Shown: one piece after another, positions 11,081 through 24,200 of the stretch | Layout: each line of letters opens with the position of its first letter | Position numbering within the stretch: position 1 is the stretch's first letter | Assembly (NCBI RefSeq): GCF_003073045.1 | Contig: NC_037593.1 | Location: 21,574,720-21,638,719, forward strand | Reading direction: 5' to 3' | DNA: 64,000 bases | DNA from: Pomacea canaliculata | Taxonomy: Eukaryota; Mollusca; Gastropoda; Architaenioglossa; Ampullariidae | Notes under the pieces: generated by a model | What the model was told of the DNA's origin: nothing | Database searches by the model: none | Seen by the model: the letters and a program-made list of their open reading frames with translations, nothing else | Position numbers and translations under genes: made by a program

Positions 11081-11523
11081 ACAACTCAACTTTGGTATAT
11101 TATGCTTTTTGTACCCGCTTTCGTAGTCTAATGCTCCCAAACCCGTCTGCTCTGTAATTATTTTGTCTGCCCCGTGTTTCTAGCAACGATTAATGCATCC
11201 CAGACAAGGTTAAATTATAGGTCACTGGTTAAATACCTCACAACACTAAGTAGGTCACTCTTGGATACGACAGGCTTATGGGGTCGCATATCGTCCGTCG
11301 CGTCTAGTAACGGATTCAGTGTCATGTTATGAGAAAAGTATCGCTACAAACAGATGGACCACGGAGGATAAATAGTTCGCTGTATGTGTACCAGCCAAAC
11401 TCTGATGTGATAACCAACTGTCATTTGTTATCTCCCTTCGTCAACAACGAGTGCTGTAACTTGTGCAACGCACTTGTCTGCAATACCATTTAGTATTTTC
11501 TTTTGCTGTAACCTGTAAGAGCC
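11081..11523 (+). promoter_or_regulatory. Upstream region and 5' UTR of the PRPP synthetase-like gene
   Basis: No gene is seen before the ATG at 11524. No TATA box is evident near a plausible start site. The leader just before the ATG (CTGTAAGAGCC) contains no upstream ATG for about 100 bases. The transcription start site cannot be fixed from sequence. Confidence 0.35.
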
Positions 11524-14500
11524 ATGACTTTGAACCAACAGTCGGCACGAACATTTGATGATGATGTGTTGCTCTATTTTCACCCTTCGATGGAAAACCT
11601 TGCGAGAGAGATTGCTAATAAATGCGACGGTCAGAAAAAGGTATAGTGTATAGATCACACCGCCACACGTACTCTACAGTTTACACATATATCTTGAAGA
11701 TAACACAAATTCTGTGGTGATGACGTGAATGTGAGCTATAGCATGATTTGAGGTGAATTATTACACTTTGAATCAATGGTCGTAATACATTGTCACAGTT
11801 TTTTTTTCTTTGATTACATTTATTACTTTTGTTGTGGGGGCGAAGTATACATTATAATTTCCACTAATGCTGTCCAACAAAACCACCAGCTGGTATTATC
11901 CTGCATTATTTACCAACATAAATAAAGTTATAATTGTACAATTTTTTTAAAAAGCTAATAACGTTATTCGTATACACATAAGGTGTAATTCAGAACCCAT
12001 ACATTAATTTCTTGCACTAGTGCATTCTGCTATATCTTCTGTTGCAATCTTTCAGTTAATTCAGAATCTGATCTCACTAAACAGGATGAATAAACATACA
12101 ACAGTTTCTAGTTGACAACACTTATTAGATTGAGCCTAAGCAGTGCAGACTGAACAATGAAAAAGATAAATCAAATCAAGCATAAATGTGGCATTGTAAA
12201 CCAAAGATAAACCATTTTAGCTGTTAGTATGAAAATGATTATCACAGCACATGTATCAGATGTCAAAAACTCCAGGGGCATTTAGTTACATGTGGACTGG
12301 AGGGAAAGGGTGCCTCTGGATTTAACCCTTGCATGTAGCATGTAGAGGCTGTGGCAGCCCCACCTGCTACCTAAGACCTTTGCTCTTAACCAGAGTTAGG
12401 ATAGTTCAGGGATCTTTATAGGTTATCTGCTGACTTCCATGGTCTTTGTCTGCTGCAGTGCTTGCTGCCAGACAATCTTACTTTGTTTCCTGTCCATAGC
12501 TATGAGCCTACACACTTTGGAATCAAGAAACCTTACGTGCTTTCATTCTGTTTTAAAACTGTCATGTACAACATTTTTTATGTCCTTGTTTTTACTTATT
12601 TTCTTCTTGTCATCATCATGATGTTGAAGGAGATTACAAATAATGTTTAGAAGGAAGCTGAGTCATACAGTCGCCGGGTATGCTTTTGTGATAAAATCCG
12701 GTGGAGGCATTTCAACGATGGTTTTCCAGACCTTTTTATTGATGATGTAAAGGCGATGGCTGGAAAGGACGGTCAGTAGCTTATTGTGTATATTTTATGT
12801 ATAAAATATGTATGTTTTTTGCATCAAAAAGTAACAGAAGATTTTTGTGTTTATCACTTAATATGTGAGTGGTATCATACAAGAGCGGTAGCTAGGCAGT
12901 GTCATTAGCGAATTTCACAATAGAGCTCCTATCTATAGTGCTTCTACAACTGTTAGTATGTAGTATGATCAATAGTGATGACAAACAGCAACTTTGATGG
13001 GAAACTGCACAGAATCTTTAAACAGAATCTACTAGATTCATTTTGTAGCATTTTATGAATCAAAATATCAAGTGCACCTTGATTTGTTTATACATGCACA
13101 CACACATTAATTATATATATATATGAATCATTAAGCTGATAGTTTTTAGTGTTTTTATAGAAGCATGGGATATACTTTCAAAATTAATGGGTGATATTTT
13201 ATTTTTGGGTCACTGCTGATATAACATTCTCTCTTTTCTCTCTCACTCTTGTGCCATTATATAGCCCTAGTTGCTAGCACGGCGTTACACACACACTCTC
13301 TTGCTTGCTGACATATACAGGCAGACATCTTAGAATTTGCTTTTATTTTTTTTTTATAGTTATCTTTCTTGGGAGCTTTCATTCTCCAGAGGTAATATTT
13401 GAGCAGCTCTCACTACTATATGCATTCCCAAGGTGAGTACAAAAGGCTGCACTGCATTATGTGTCAGAAGTTATTTCAAATTTCAGTAATTCATTTAATT
13501 TCTTGGCCTGCACATAGGTAACAGAACATCCCTTATTATTATTAAGTTTTAAGCTAGAGCTATAATTTACAGCATTATTCTTTTTTTTTAGCAGTCTTTT
13601 CACTTGTCTTTGTCATAAATATCTCCATTGGTGTGATTCACTCTTCATACTCCATCCCATCCACTTTGTTTAGCAGTGGATACATTTTTATTCCACATCC
13701 CCTTCATTTTGCTGGTCAATGAGCCTTTACTAATGTTCTTTCTGCTTGGAACACTCTCCCCTCGCCACTTTGCCAGGCTAATTCTTTAAGTGGTTTCCAT
13801 TTGCTACTCACCTCTTTAAAATGATTCTCAGTCCCCAGCGTCATACCTGTTTTCATGGAATTAGTGCCCTTTGCAAGCCTCATAAACTTAATTAACTTGT
13901 TATATATAGTTTATGGGCGCTCTTTATTTCTTTTAAAAGGGAGTAAATTAAAGGAATGAGCTTTTAAGGGTTTGTTGTGCATGATAAATTTATATTTTGA
14001 TGTTAACAGGGTGAAGAGAAAACCAGCCTTAAAAAATGGCATAAAGTCAATCCTTTTCTTTTAAGATTTGGTATCACTTGAACTGGCATGTGTTAATTTT
14101 CACTTGAAATATTCTATTTTCAGGTATCTTGCAAGATCATTTCACTTCATCATGCCTTATTTTCCAACAGGAACTATGGAACGCATTGATTTGGAGGGTC
14201 AGATTGCCACAGCAAAGGCCAGAATACTAATTAGCCATTGCCATCATGAGCTAATATTTTAACATAAACATAAACAAATTATGGGTCGCATTATTTTAAA
14301 CACATGCGTTTTAAGATAAAATTGTAATCTATTTGGTCCCATCCCTTTTTATCAGAGCTGTGTTTCAAGTGCAATTGTAAGTAAACAATTGTTTTGTAGC
14401 CCAATATTTTAAATAGGAACAATTTAAAATGTCAGTATATCTATTATTTAATCCCAAGTTATCATTTCCATTACCCTTTTGGCGTTTGAAATTGTTCAGT

Positions 14501-17174
14501 CTTTGTTGTAGACTCTGGCCACACTGCTGTCTGCAATTCCCCTAAGTGCTAAGGGACCTGCCCAGATTATGATTTATGACATCCATGCCTTGCAGGAGAG
14601 ATTTTACTTTTCAGATACGGTCATCCCAAGGTAAATAACTATCTTAGTAACACAAGTTTCAATTTTTAACTTCTTTTTTAATGGATTGGTTGATAAGCTC
14701 AGTAGCTATCTTCCTGGCTTGAGTTTATTATTAATTTTTTTGTCAGGTGTGATTCTTCTTCCTGTATGATTCCTGTTTTGGCTTTATAAATGTTAACATG
14801 CCTTAAACAAATACTGAGTAGCCATTCCGTGATTTCTTTACTTGGTATCTTTTCTGACAGACTTGTAACTGCCATTCCTCTTCTTCAACGGGAATTAGAC
14901 CAGCTTTCAGACTGCAGTAACCTTGCTTATGCCTTTCCTGATGATGGAGCTTATAAGAGGTTTCATCATCATTTCAAGGATGACCGTACCATTATTTGTG
15001 CCAAAGTGAGAGATGGAACTTCAAGGACTGTCACAGTAAAAGATGGTAGTTGTTTTTCTTGAGCATACGAGAAGTTCTGAAGTTGACAAAGTTAAAAGGT
15101 GTTTTTTTCAAGTCTGTTGTAAGCAATTGAACAAGATTTTAAAAGAAGGTTGAGACACTTGACTGGCTGCTTTTAAATAACTGGACTGAGTTTTAGATTG
15201 CAGAGAGAACATAAGAGAGATAATACAGCTGATAGGACTGATAATTCGTGAAGATCTGCCAGAATAACAGCATACCAAAGTCAGCAAAGTATCCAACCAT
15301 CATCAAAAACACATTCAGCCAGTTTCAATAACATTGCACTATATGTGTGCACAGCAAAAAGCATTTGTGACATCACAAGGAAGATTCTGAGGAAGTTAAA
15401 TTTTTTTTAATCAACTTTACAAGAGAAAAAAACTGCTGCGCTGAAAAGCCAAATCAATATTCCATAGTTACTTCCCTTGAAATCTATTTCCTTGTTGAAG
15501 TGGGGCAGTCCGGTGGCGCAATGGTTAGCGTCTGTTACCAATAAAGTGAGGACTGGCTATCCTGGGTTCAGCTCTCGCCCCAGCCCCGGTGTTTCATCTT
15601 TGCATCCTTGCCATAGGTGCTGTCTTGGTGTGAAAGAAATAACAACTAAATGAATGGTTTAAATGGCAGTGTGCTCAGATGCACTGAGTTCTATTTTACA
15701 GGACTCTCAGTTACATGCTGAGATACTATTCTACTTGAGTGTAGAACAACATAAGATTTGATCAAAAACAAAGCAGATCAGAGATTTAAGGCAAGAACAG
15801 CGTTTGGTGGTTAAAGGCATATTTTTCATGAAAAATTTACTGTTTATTTTATTTTATTACCATTTTATTTCTTGAAATCATAAAATGTACCTGTGTTAAG
15901 GATGGATAATGTCCCCTCCCTCAGCAACACTCAGCACTCGAGTTAATATTGTAGAGACTACCTTCCTCTTATTTTAGTAGATGCAGATTGTTTGATGGTA
16001 GATATTATTCTCAAACATTTGCAAACTTAACAAGTTACCAAGTATTACAGTAAACAGATTATTTTATGCTCACCTGCATGTTTAGTTATTTAGTCATCTT
16101 TTTACCAATATGGAACATAAAACTTCCACTACAGACGTTCATTTTTGTCTCTCAGCAGTATATTTGGTTATGTTGCTCCATGTCAGTTTCTGGTTCTTCA
16201 GTTCTTTCTCTGCTCTCTTCTTCCTTTTTATTTTTTCAGCCACGTTTCCTCATACAATCATTGTCTAAAAAAAAAAAAGTTATTTTGGGTGGTGCCTCTG
16301 TTTTTTCTAGTAAAAGGCTATCAGCATTTTTAACGGTTTAAAAGTTTAAGCCAAATACTTTTTAAAAAATGCTTCATTTCTCCTATTTTAGCAGCTAATC
16401 TCCAAGATCTAAAATGTCAGTTATTTCCATTAGATCACATACTCCCTCCACTTTATGATCTTTCAAGGATATAGATTGGAGAGGAAGATGTCATGAAAAA
16501 TCTAAGTGCATCAGCAAAGTTTTATAAGCGATTATTTTTCTTTTTTTGTGTTCTTTTTTTTTAATGTTTGCATATGGTTTTGACATAGTTTTGAAAATAA
16601 ATTCTTATTTCAGGCCATCCAGAAGGAAAGCATGTGATCATTATTGATGACCTGGTACAAACTGGTGGAACCTTGAGGGAGTGTGCCAAGGTATAGATAT
16701 TTTATGGCTCTCAAAAAAAAGTTTTAACCTTGTAAAAGTTGATAATGCTACAGTTACTTTAATGGTCTAAAGTTACAGCTATCACTGTAGTAGTTACATG
16801 TGATCTAAATGTAAATTAGGAATAAAAGTAAATTTTGTGTAATCATCCTGATGGGGGATATATCCATATGCAGGTACAAAAATAAACGGTATCTTTCAAA
16901 GAGATTCCAAAAGTCAAATCAGTTGCATGTCATCACATTTCAGGCACTTGTTCAGAGAGGAGCTGAGAAAATCAGTGCGTATGTGACTCATGCTATTTTC
17001 CCAAAAGAGTCATGGAAACACTTTATAGGCTGCACACCAGAATTTGAAAATTTCTGGATGACAGACTCAGTTCCCCATGCCGTTGAAATCTGCAAGAATC
17101 CACCTTTTAAGATGATTTCACTGTGTGATTCAATCTCTGAATCTCTTCTTGGTTATGACCTTATGCCTCAGTGA
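11524..17174 (+). CDS. Class II (plant PRS3/4-like) ribose-phosphate pyrophosphokinase-like protein
   Basis: Eight exons join in frame to 338 codons: 11524-11640, 12651-12771, 13360-13432, 14124-14217, 14512-14630, 14861-15045, 16614-16690, 16944-17174. The protein matches plant cytosolic PRS3/4 in length (about 337) and motif order: [41 protein letters not shown] (114-124), [12 protein letters not shown] (157-168), [11 protein letters not shown] (199-209). The PRPP-binding loop [13 protein letters not shown] is at 245-257. PRPP synthetases make phosphoribosyl pyrophosphate from ribose-5-phosphate and ATP in the cytosol, feeding nucleotide synthesis. Plant class II enzymes are reported to be phosphate-independent. 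Whether the animal copy is catalytic is inferred. The exon 1/2 junction gives about 12 extra residues compared with plants, so that boundary is the least sure. The exon 4 donor is non-canonical (AAG|GCC). Confidence 0.9.
15503..15640 (+). mobile_element. tRNA-derived SINE in an intron
   Basis: A polymerase III A box (TGGCGCAATGG, 15514-15524) is followed about 40 bases later by a B box (GGGTTCAGCTC, 15564-15574), the spacing of a tRNA-derived promoter. The body continues through CGCCCCAGCCCCGGTGTTTC, and the 3' end is unclear. It lies in the sixth intron of the PRPP synthetase-like gene, in the sense orientation. The right boundary is approximate. Confidence 0.75.
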
Positions 17175-17294
17175 CTTTTGTGCATGACAGATCTCTACTG
17201 TACCATGGACATAAAACATTTTATCATCATTGTTTGATAACATGAACTATTGGTATCAACTAGGAGATTTTTGTACAGGAAATCTGATGGCGAT

Positions 17295-17300
17295 AATAAA
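17295..17300 (+). terminator. Poly(A) signal of the PRPP synthetase-like gene
   Basis: AATAAA lies 121 bases after the stop codon. No other AATAAA is closer. Confidence 0.5.
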
Positions 17301-20130
17301 ATAATACATTGTAAGGATGCAGATGTAAAATTGCTTATTCATAGGCATGCAGATCACTTTCTTGTAACTGCAGTCAGAAATTTGTTTAAGGTTCCTGCAG
17401 TAAAGGGTGATGACTCCAAAAAGCAAGGTTTAGTGACATCAGGAGAATATTGAATATATTGAGAAATCTTGAGCATATTAAACATTCAAAAGGTGTAATG
17501 AGTTGTGGTAGGTGTGTATTGTTTTGTGCACGAATGGCACTGTCTTGTGTCTGACGTCTTGTGTGCGTCATTTGTTCCACGTCACTTGAAGCAGAAAAAG
17601 ACGTCATATATAAGAAAATGGCCAAGTGAGCGGGAAAACAACGGTGTATGTATGTGTTTGCGATTCGCCCGCTGGCTACAATCGATTTGACAACTAATTA
17701 CAGAAGTTACTTTACAGATCATTCGTCTGCAGACACACGCATCCACACACAAAATTCATTTAATCATAAAAGACAGACGGTTTATGGACTAGCTGGTAAA
17801 GTAAATTACGCCAACCGGCAAACTAACTCCCGACTTACATGAGTTACTGAGGAGGCTAAGTTACCTAATCAACCGCCATAGTGGACATTCTCGATAAAGG
17901 GGTCAGAGGGCAAGGGTGAAACTTAAAACTAAAACGAGAAACATTAATAAACAAGTGAACAAATGAAGAAGAAGCTATATGAAGTCACATTTATTCATCC
18001 TGACCAAATGATGTTCTAGCAAGTATTGAATATCAAAAGTATTACGGTCGGGGTACGATGTCGGTTGTAAAGTTCGGTTTTGTTTTATTATGGCGTCTAC
18101 TATATACTCTCAGATTCAGTGAAAACGACATTCGCCCTGAACATATCTCTGTGCCACTTTATCGGTCCAGTTTATTTGTGAGGTTTAGACAAACTTCGCT
18201 TGAACTAAAAACGATTTACCCAGTTCGAGTAGGGTGACAGACGGGAAAACGTGCTTCATGACTGAGCCCTCGGCGACGCACAACAAGAGGGAGAGACAGC
18301 TTCTGCGCTTGGACGCTGAGAGTCTGCTGGGGATGCAGTCAACGCAGCCGCGGCGTTTGTTTAATTAAGCCCGTGCAATTAAAGACCAGTGCATTTGCTG
18401 GCTCTCCGTCTGTTTCTGGCTATATAGGTTGAAAGTTTGCTTACTCACATCAAACCTTCCACCACTCGGTTGCCATCGATTCAATGCGCAGATTATGGCC
18501 ACCCCTAAACTGGATTCTGGTGTACAGAAGACTTCTTTGCAATAATTATCATAAATTTGATGAGTTGGAGAAGGCACTTGAATTGGTCTAAGTTCGCATG
18601 CACACAAAATCGGTCGTACTTTGCACGCTAGCAGTCCGGTCAGAACAGCTGATAATGCACTGATCGCCATGTTATACACCATACTTTAATAATAAAAAGA
18701 AAAAAAAGAAGAAAGGTACAGAAATAAAAGTCTTTTTTGATATATCACACCTAGAGAAAATATTAAATCAAGTTTCGCTGTTATTTGACTTTGATAAGAT
18801 CGTTTTGACTGAATCATTCTGAGCCATTTACTGTCGACGTGAAGATTACTCAATTTACAAAACATTAACATCTTCATACCTTCTTCCTTCGCTCCTCGGC
18901 ATTCTACTTTGCTCCAAAGTACACTGTTTTTGTTTTATTCTTACCAACCACCCAAAGACAATTAACACTGGAATTAATTGCAATGTAAAACATCACAGTG
19001 ACAGCTAGGAGCTTAATCTGTAATTCATATGTTGCACCCATGCAGTATGTTCAGTGTCCCAAACAAGAGTTTCTGTGTGACACCTTTTGAAGAACTTTTA
19101 AAAGGTGTAGCATATCTGAAAACTTAAGCAGACAAACAAATATTAGGTACATATTTGTGTTTTCGTGGTACTCGTCCTGATTCATTTGGGTTTAATTTAT
19201 TGCTATAGTATCATGCCTCGTTTTAGTAGTTATAACTGGAAAAAAACCCTCTGCCAGCAGTCCAGTCATACAAGTTTGTGCTCCAATAGTCGGTTCAAAA
19301 CAAAGCTAACTTAACTATAGGGTTTATCCATGCGTTTCAAATCAGTGAGACCGAGTCAGTATGCATGACAACAATTGCCTCCTCCAAACTGAATAGGCTG
19401 TTAGGGTGGGGTGAACGGAGATTAAAAGCAAACTCAAAAACTGTCGAGAGCTAATTGATAGCAAGAACAGCGCAGAGCAGCTGTGATTACCAGTCCTGAT
19501 TGCTCGAGAATTGTTCCCCCGTCTACCAGGTAGAAGACAAAATAAAAATCTGTTCTTACGCGCGTGCTAACACTTTCACAGATGTCACATTATTCTGGAT
19601 AAACGTTCTGGATGGTGGGACATTTCGCAAATGTCACTAAATAGTACCACACCCCATTTGATTCATTGCATTTCTAAACTCTCCTTGGTGGGTGATATAT
19701 GGTCTCCAACACACACCTGTCAGCGTGTGAAGCCGGCCGCAAAACAGTTCGGCAAACATTTCACAGGCTGCTTGACGCCAAACGTTCCTCAGATGCCAGT
19801 TGACATGCAGCAGGTGTTATTATTCACTTGCTATAATACGATACAATCAATTGTAACAACAATTAAAGAATACACGTCTGCGTGTGCAGCCAGCAACCAT
19901 TCCAACGAAACGTCCTGACAGAGTGATTATGTAGACACCACAACTTTGTGTAAACAAATAAGTAATTAAGGGTGAAATGCTAAGAGACTGCCACGCAGAA
20001 GAATTTTACTTTATGAAGTAAATAAAGGACGTTATGTCATGCCTCCCACTCTCGAGTGAATGGTGGTTGTCTGCTCTTCCTTGACAAAACAAACAACAAA
20101 ACCAAGCTCAGACATTTCTTTTACGTTTTA

Positions 20131-20183
<53 letters not shown>

Positions 20184-20755
20184 GTTTGTTTCGTTGCTTT
20201 TAAAGAAAAACATTCAAAATAATTCAGGAAACCTTGAGCCAGTTTGGTATTTTATGTGTTGCAGACAGTGTTAGCCTAAGGGGGTAGAATAATGCCCAGA
20301 GGTTTTATTAACCTTTGGTGTAAATAGCTGCTTATATTTGGTCCGTATGTAAGAAACATTTGGGTGTTTGACAGTAGTTTCTCGATCCTGGCGGTGAGAA
20401 AATTTGCTCTGTTTCAGGCCGGATATAGTTTCAGATATTTTACGGGTATAAGTTTGAATATAGTTGGCAAGGAAAGACATTAATTTCTCGTGATCGTATG
20501 TCACCAGTTCCATAGGCGTGTCATATTGAGAGCATTGAGTAGTGAACTAAAAGCTGTGTTTTGCAGTGCAGACTCCCAAAACAAAAGGAACGGGTGCGAG
20601 GGAGTAAACAGCCCGCACAGCTGATAATTAAAACCAAGAGGTGATTAATTATGTTTACGGGGGAAAGGATAAGTGGCAGCTTTATTCGATTCGAAAACAA
20701 ACATCTCGCATTCTTTTATGGATCGATGTCTACCATTTTGACTGGTGCTGACGTG
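17301..20755. other. Intergenic stretch
   Basis: No supported gene. It contains a fragment shared with 57745-57870 (around 19210-19290), a GTT microsatellite at 20132-20181 and scattered CG-containing patches (17520-17600, 18240-18360). Open frames of 60-105 codons here are short, unspliced and without recognisable domains. Confidence 0.5.
20132..20181. repeat. (GTT)n microsatellite
   Basis: About 16 to 17 uninterrupted GTT units, followed by TTTG units. The polycysteine open frame across it is an artefact of the repeat. Confidence 0.95.
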
Positions 20756-20846
20756 TATATAAACCTTGCATTAATCCTTCTTCCTCGGACATCATCCAGG
20801 ACCAAAGCGCTTGTTGAGAAAGTTGACGAAGCAGCATTACCGACCT
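20756..20846 (+). promoter_or_regulatory. TATA box and untranslated first exon of the VWD/C8 gene
   Basis: TATATAAA at 20756-20763 is followed about 30 bases later by a likely start site. A strong splice donor, ACCT|GTGAGT, ends a putative leader exon at 20846. The matching acceptor (GTGTGGCAG) is at 21229, just before the exon that carries the start codon. A TATA box suits a tissue-specific, highly expressed secreted product. The exact start site is not known. Confidence 0.55.
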
Positions 20847-21122
20847 GTGAGTATCTGTGTGTCGTGTTGTTCACTTAGATGTCAAAAAAGAACTTCAGTG
20901 CGAATAAAAAGCTTAATAATGCATTGGTCGATTTTGAAATATTAGTCACAATTGATGACACGTCACAGATCATGCAGCCCGCGAGAATCGAAAGCATGGG
21001 GAAACTTTTTTTTTCTGACTCTAATGTCAGTAAATATTAAGAGGCAGAGAACATGCTAGGGTCGAGATTCGACAAAACTTGGCTTGAGGAGTGTAGAATG
21101 AGGCATTTCGTATCCTCACTAT

Positions 21123-21224
21123 GACTGACTAACAGACTGTGAAATCCTCGCTGTGTGACTATCTAACAGACTGTGAAATCCTCACTGTATGACTGACTAA
21201 CAGACTGTGAAATCCTCACTGTGT
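21123..21224. repeat. 34-bp tandem repeat, three copies, next to a splice acceptor
   Basis: Three copies of a unit starting GACTGACTAACAGACTGTGA, with one to four differences each. The last copy runs directly into the acceptor of the start-codon exon of the VWD/C8 gene. Each unit contains an AACAG that could serve as an alternative acceptor in the 5' UTR. Confidence 0.9.
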
Positions 21225-21261
21225 GGCAGGTTCGACTAACGTGGCTGTACCAAGCATCACC

Positions 21262-24200
21262 ATGAGGATCCTGTTTACTGTCCTTGTCTGGACAGCCGTT
21301 ATCCTAGGGCTGAGTAAGTGACTATCTATGTTTGTCTGAATAGCCGCTATACTAAGGCTAAGTTATCATGTTTACCTTGCCAAGCAGGGCAAGTATGCTC
21401 GACCGGACAGCACCATACACTATAAAAGTAGTTATGTTGTCTTGGAAACATTTGCTTACCTTTTTCTTGATATTTAGGACTGAGTGATTGTATCTTGTCC
21501 TCACATCTTTCGCTGAGTCACCCAGATAACGTTTGTCTAAACAATTAAGAATAATTGTGTGGCTGATTTTCTTTGTTTTGTTAAGGTTGTTTGTTTGTTT
21601 GTTCGTTGCTTTCTTTTTTTTTTCCTTTTTTTATACTGATAGCGTACTAAGATAGACTTTACTGTCCTGCTTGAAACTACTTTCGGGGACACAAATATGA
21701 TTCATAAAGACCTCTTTCTTCTTCAAGCGACCACAAGTTTCATGAGACAGAAGGCACGTGACAGAAGAAGACTTGCATTAATATTGTATATGGATCTAGA
21801 AATAGAGTACTGCACGTTAAAGTTGAATCGAGTGTGGATCGCTACTACACTAGATTAGTATAAATTAAAAGTGATACAGGTATGTATCTCACGGTAGACG
21901 CCTGTGTGTACCTGGCTGTAAAGCACTTAAATTAATGTTGATAAATGAGCACAAAAATGGTATTCATTGTGCTCTGATAGCCTGCATTTTATTTGTCTAA
22001 TTGTTGAGGTCAAGCAAGTTACATCTGCTACGGAGAGAAGGGGAAAGATCTGTACCAGTTTTCCGGCGAGAAGATCACCGTGGAATTTCCCTGCAAGTAC
22101 AACGCCATCAGGTCGCAAGTGTGTGGCGGCTACAAGTTGACCATCACCAATGGCAACGCGTGGAATGGAGTGCGCTACCTCGGCTTCTCCAGCTGGATAA
22201 GTGTCACCAGGGTGTCAGACGGAAAGTTCTGGGAAGGCCGCACCGACCTCAAGGTGGCTGGCAAGGTCAGTATTGGAAACACATTTCTTACTCTTGTTCT
22301 CGGAGTCATTTGTCAGTTGGTTTATGTAAGGAAAGTAATGATGATTTCTCAGAAAGGTGGGAGGGGGGGGGGAGCGAGCAATAAAAGGTGAGGAAACCAG
22401 AGAAGGACACACCGACAAGTCCAGGTAGAAGTATTATGATCCAATATGCAATTTGAACCCCAGACTTAATGATTGTCACCCCAATGGTGACGAGACCCTA
22501 TTACAAATACAGAACGGATCGACTCCTTTGTGTGTGTGTGTCTTTTACACTTCTGGAAAATTGTGCAATATCAAATAATGTTCAATATTTTTAATATACA
22601 TATACGCTGCAATTTTCCCTGTCTTAAAGTAAGGATGGATAGATGTAGAACTCTGCAAATGCAGTAAAGACAGCAGTAGAACAAAGAAATCAAATGCATG
22701 GTAAAATATGTGTGCACGTGAGAACCCACTTGCAAAACATTTTCTATATTTATGTATATTTTATAGTTAGAAGATAACCCTTACCCGACGTCCTTTGCAG
22801 TATGTCAAAGACATCCAATGCACGAATACCAGCGATCAGTTGCCGTACAGCACAAAAGGCGGCAACATCAACTTTGAGGATCTCTTTGATATCAGCATTG
22901 CAGCTGATCATCTATCTCTTACCATCACAGAGAAAACAAAACAGCACCTTTTCTTTTGAGTTCGGCTTCTACCAGGTAGCAGGCGACAGGCAGTCATCAT
23001 CAGACTGGAAATTCATCTGCAACGACGACAGCGCTGTTCTCAACCCGTATCCCGCACAACTATGTGGTGAGATATTGCTGACATTTCATTTCTTGATATT
23101 AGGGCTAGCAAATTAACTGCAGCCTTTAAAGACAGGAAGCATTGTTTTATTGATATGATTCGAAGTTTACGAGTTTTAGCAAAACATAATATTGTTCCTT
23201 GCTATGAAGCAATTGTTTTGCTTCCCTGTTGTAATGTACAGGGCTAGCTGCCTTTCATGATATCGCCTCAGTTTCTGGCTCTGAGTAAAACACCAATCAT
23301 CCCATCCCCACCTTCATGTAATTGTGACTGAGCGTCTCTGGTGCGTGCCTGCATCCGTGCACGCGAATGTGTGCATACGTGTTGCACGTGTTCTTTATGT
23401 AGTGTACGCAAGAATGTTGCGCGTGCGTTTACTTGCTAAAGATGTTAGTCTGCTTGTCAAAGGTGTACCCATGCCATGTTTGACAGGTGACGGGAAGCTG
23501 AAGGTTGTCAGAGACAGGACTAAATCCATCCCATTGTTCAGTGATGATACGGAGACCGTTATCTACGACGTTTTCAGTAATCCTGACATCACTCAGTATG
23601 ACCAGTGAGTCATCATTACATGGTTCTCATCACACAGCATCAGCCCACGCAACTTCATCATTAGCGTCGTTACCTACAACATTCTGCTAATGACCATATC
23701 GTCGACAATGACAAAATAAACTTATTTACATCTTATACAGTCTGGCACAAGGCAACAATTTCCCATATCACTCGTTTCACCTTCACTTCACCGTTTGCTT
23801 CTATACATTTCTGCACTGACTATAGAAATACGTGTTGAATGTGTCGTTTTTTTTCGCCCGGTAGAAAGGAACCCTCGTGCGAGGAGGCCCAGTTCCATCT
23901 GACCAAGACTTGCCCAGACGACGCGGCGAGGCAACTGGCTGTCAGCTACTGTTGGCCCATAGTGGGCAGCCTTGGACACAGAAACTGCCTGTCGAAGTAT
24001 ACCTACGATATTGCTGAAATATTTGCGGTAAATACACACTCAAACACACGTCTTTCTATTAGATACCTTAGAAAGATATAGTCTGCCTTCTCACCCGAGA
24101 ACTAGCAATGGAAACAGAAAACTAGAATTTAAGTATACTGGCTTCCTTATCTTTTAAAAATGTTTTTGATGTACACATTCTTTGTCAATCATTTCTGATT

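Noticed and set aside
18258-18366. Short GC-rich open frame starting MTEPSATHNKRERQLLRLDA
   Set aside because: Codon use looks plausible, but it has only about 35 codons, no domain, and no clear splice sites or promoter.
20056-20274. Open frame with a polycysteine tract
   Set aside because: It is a translation of the GTT microsatellite, with no other coding evidence.
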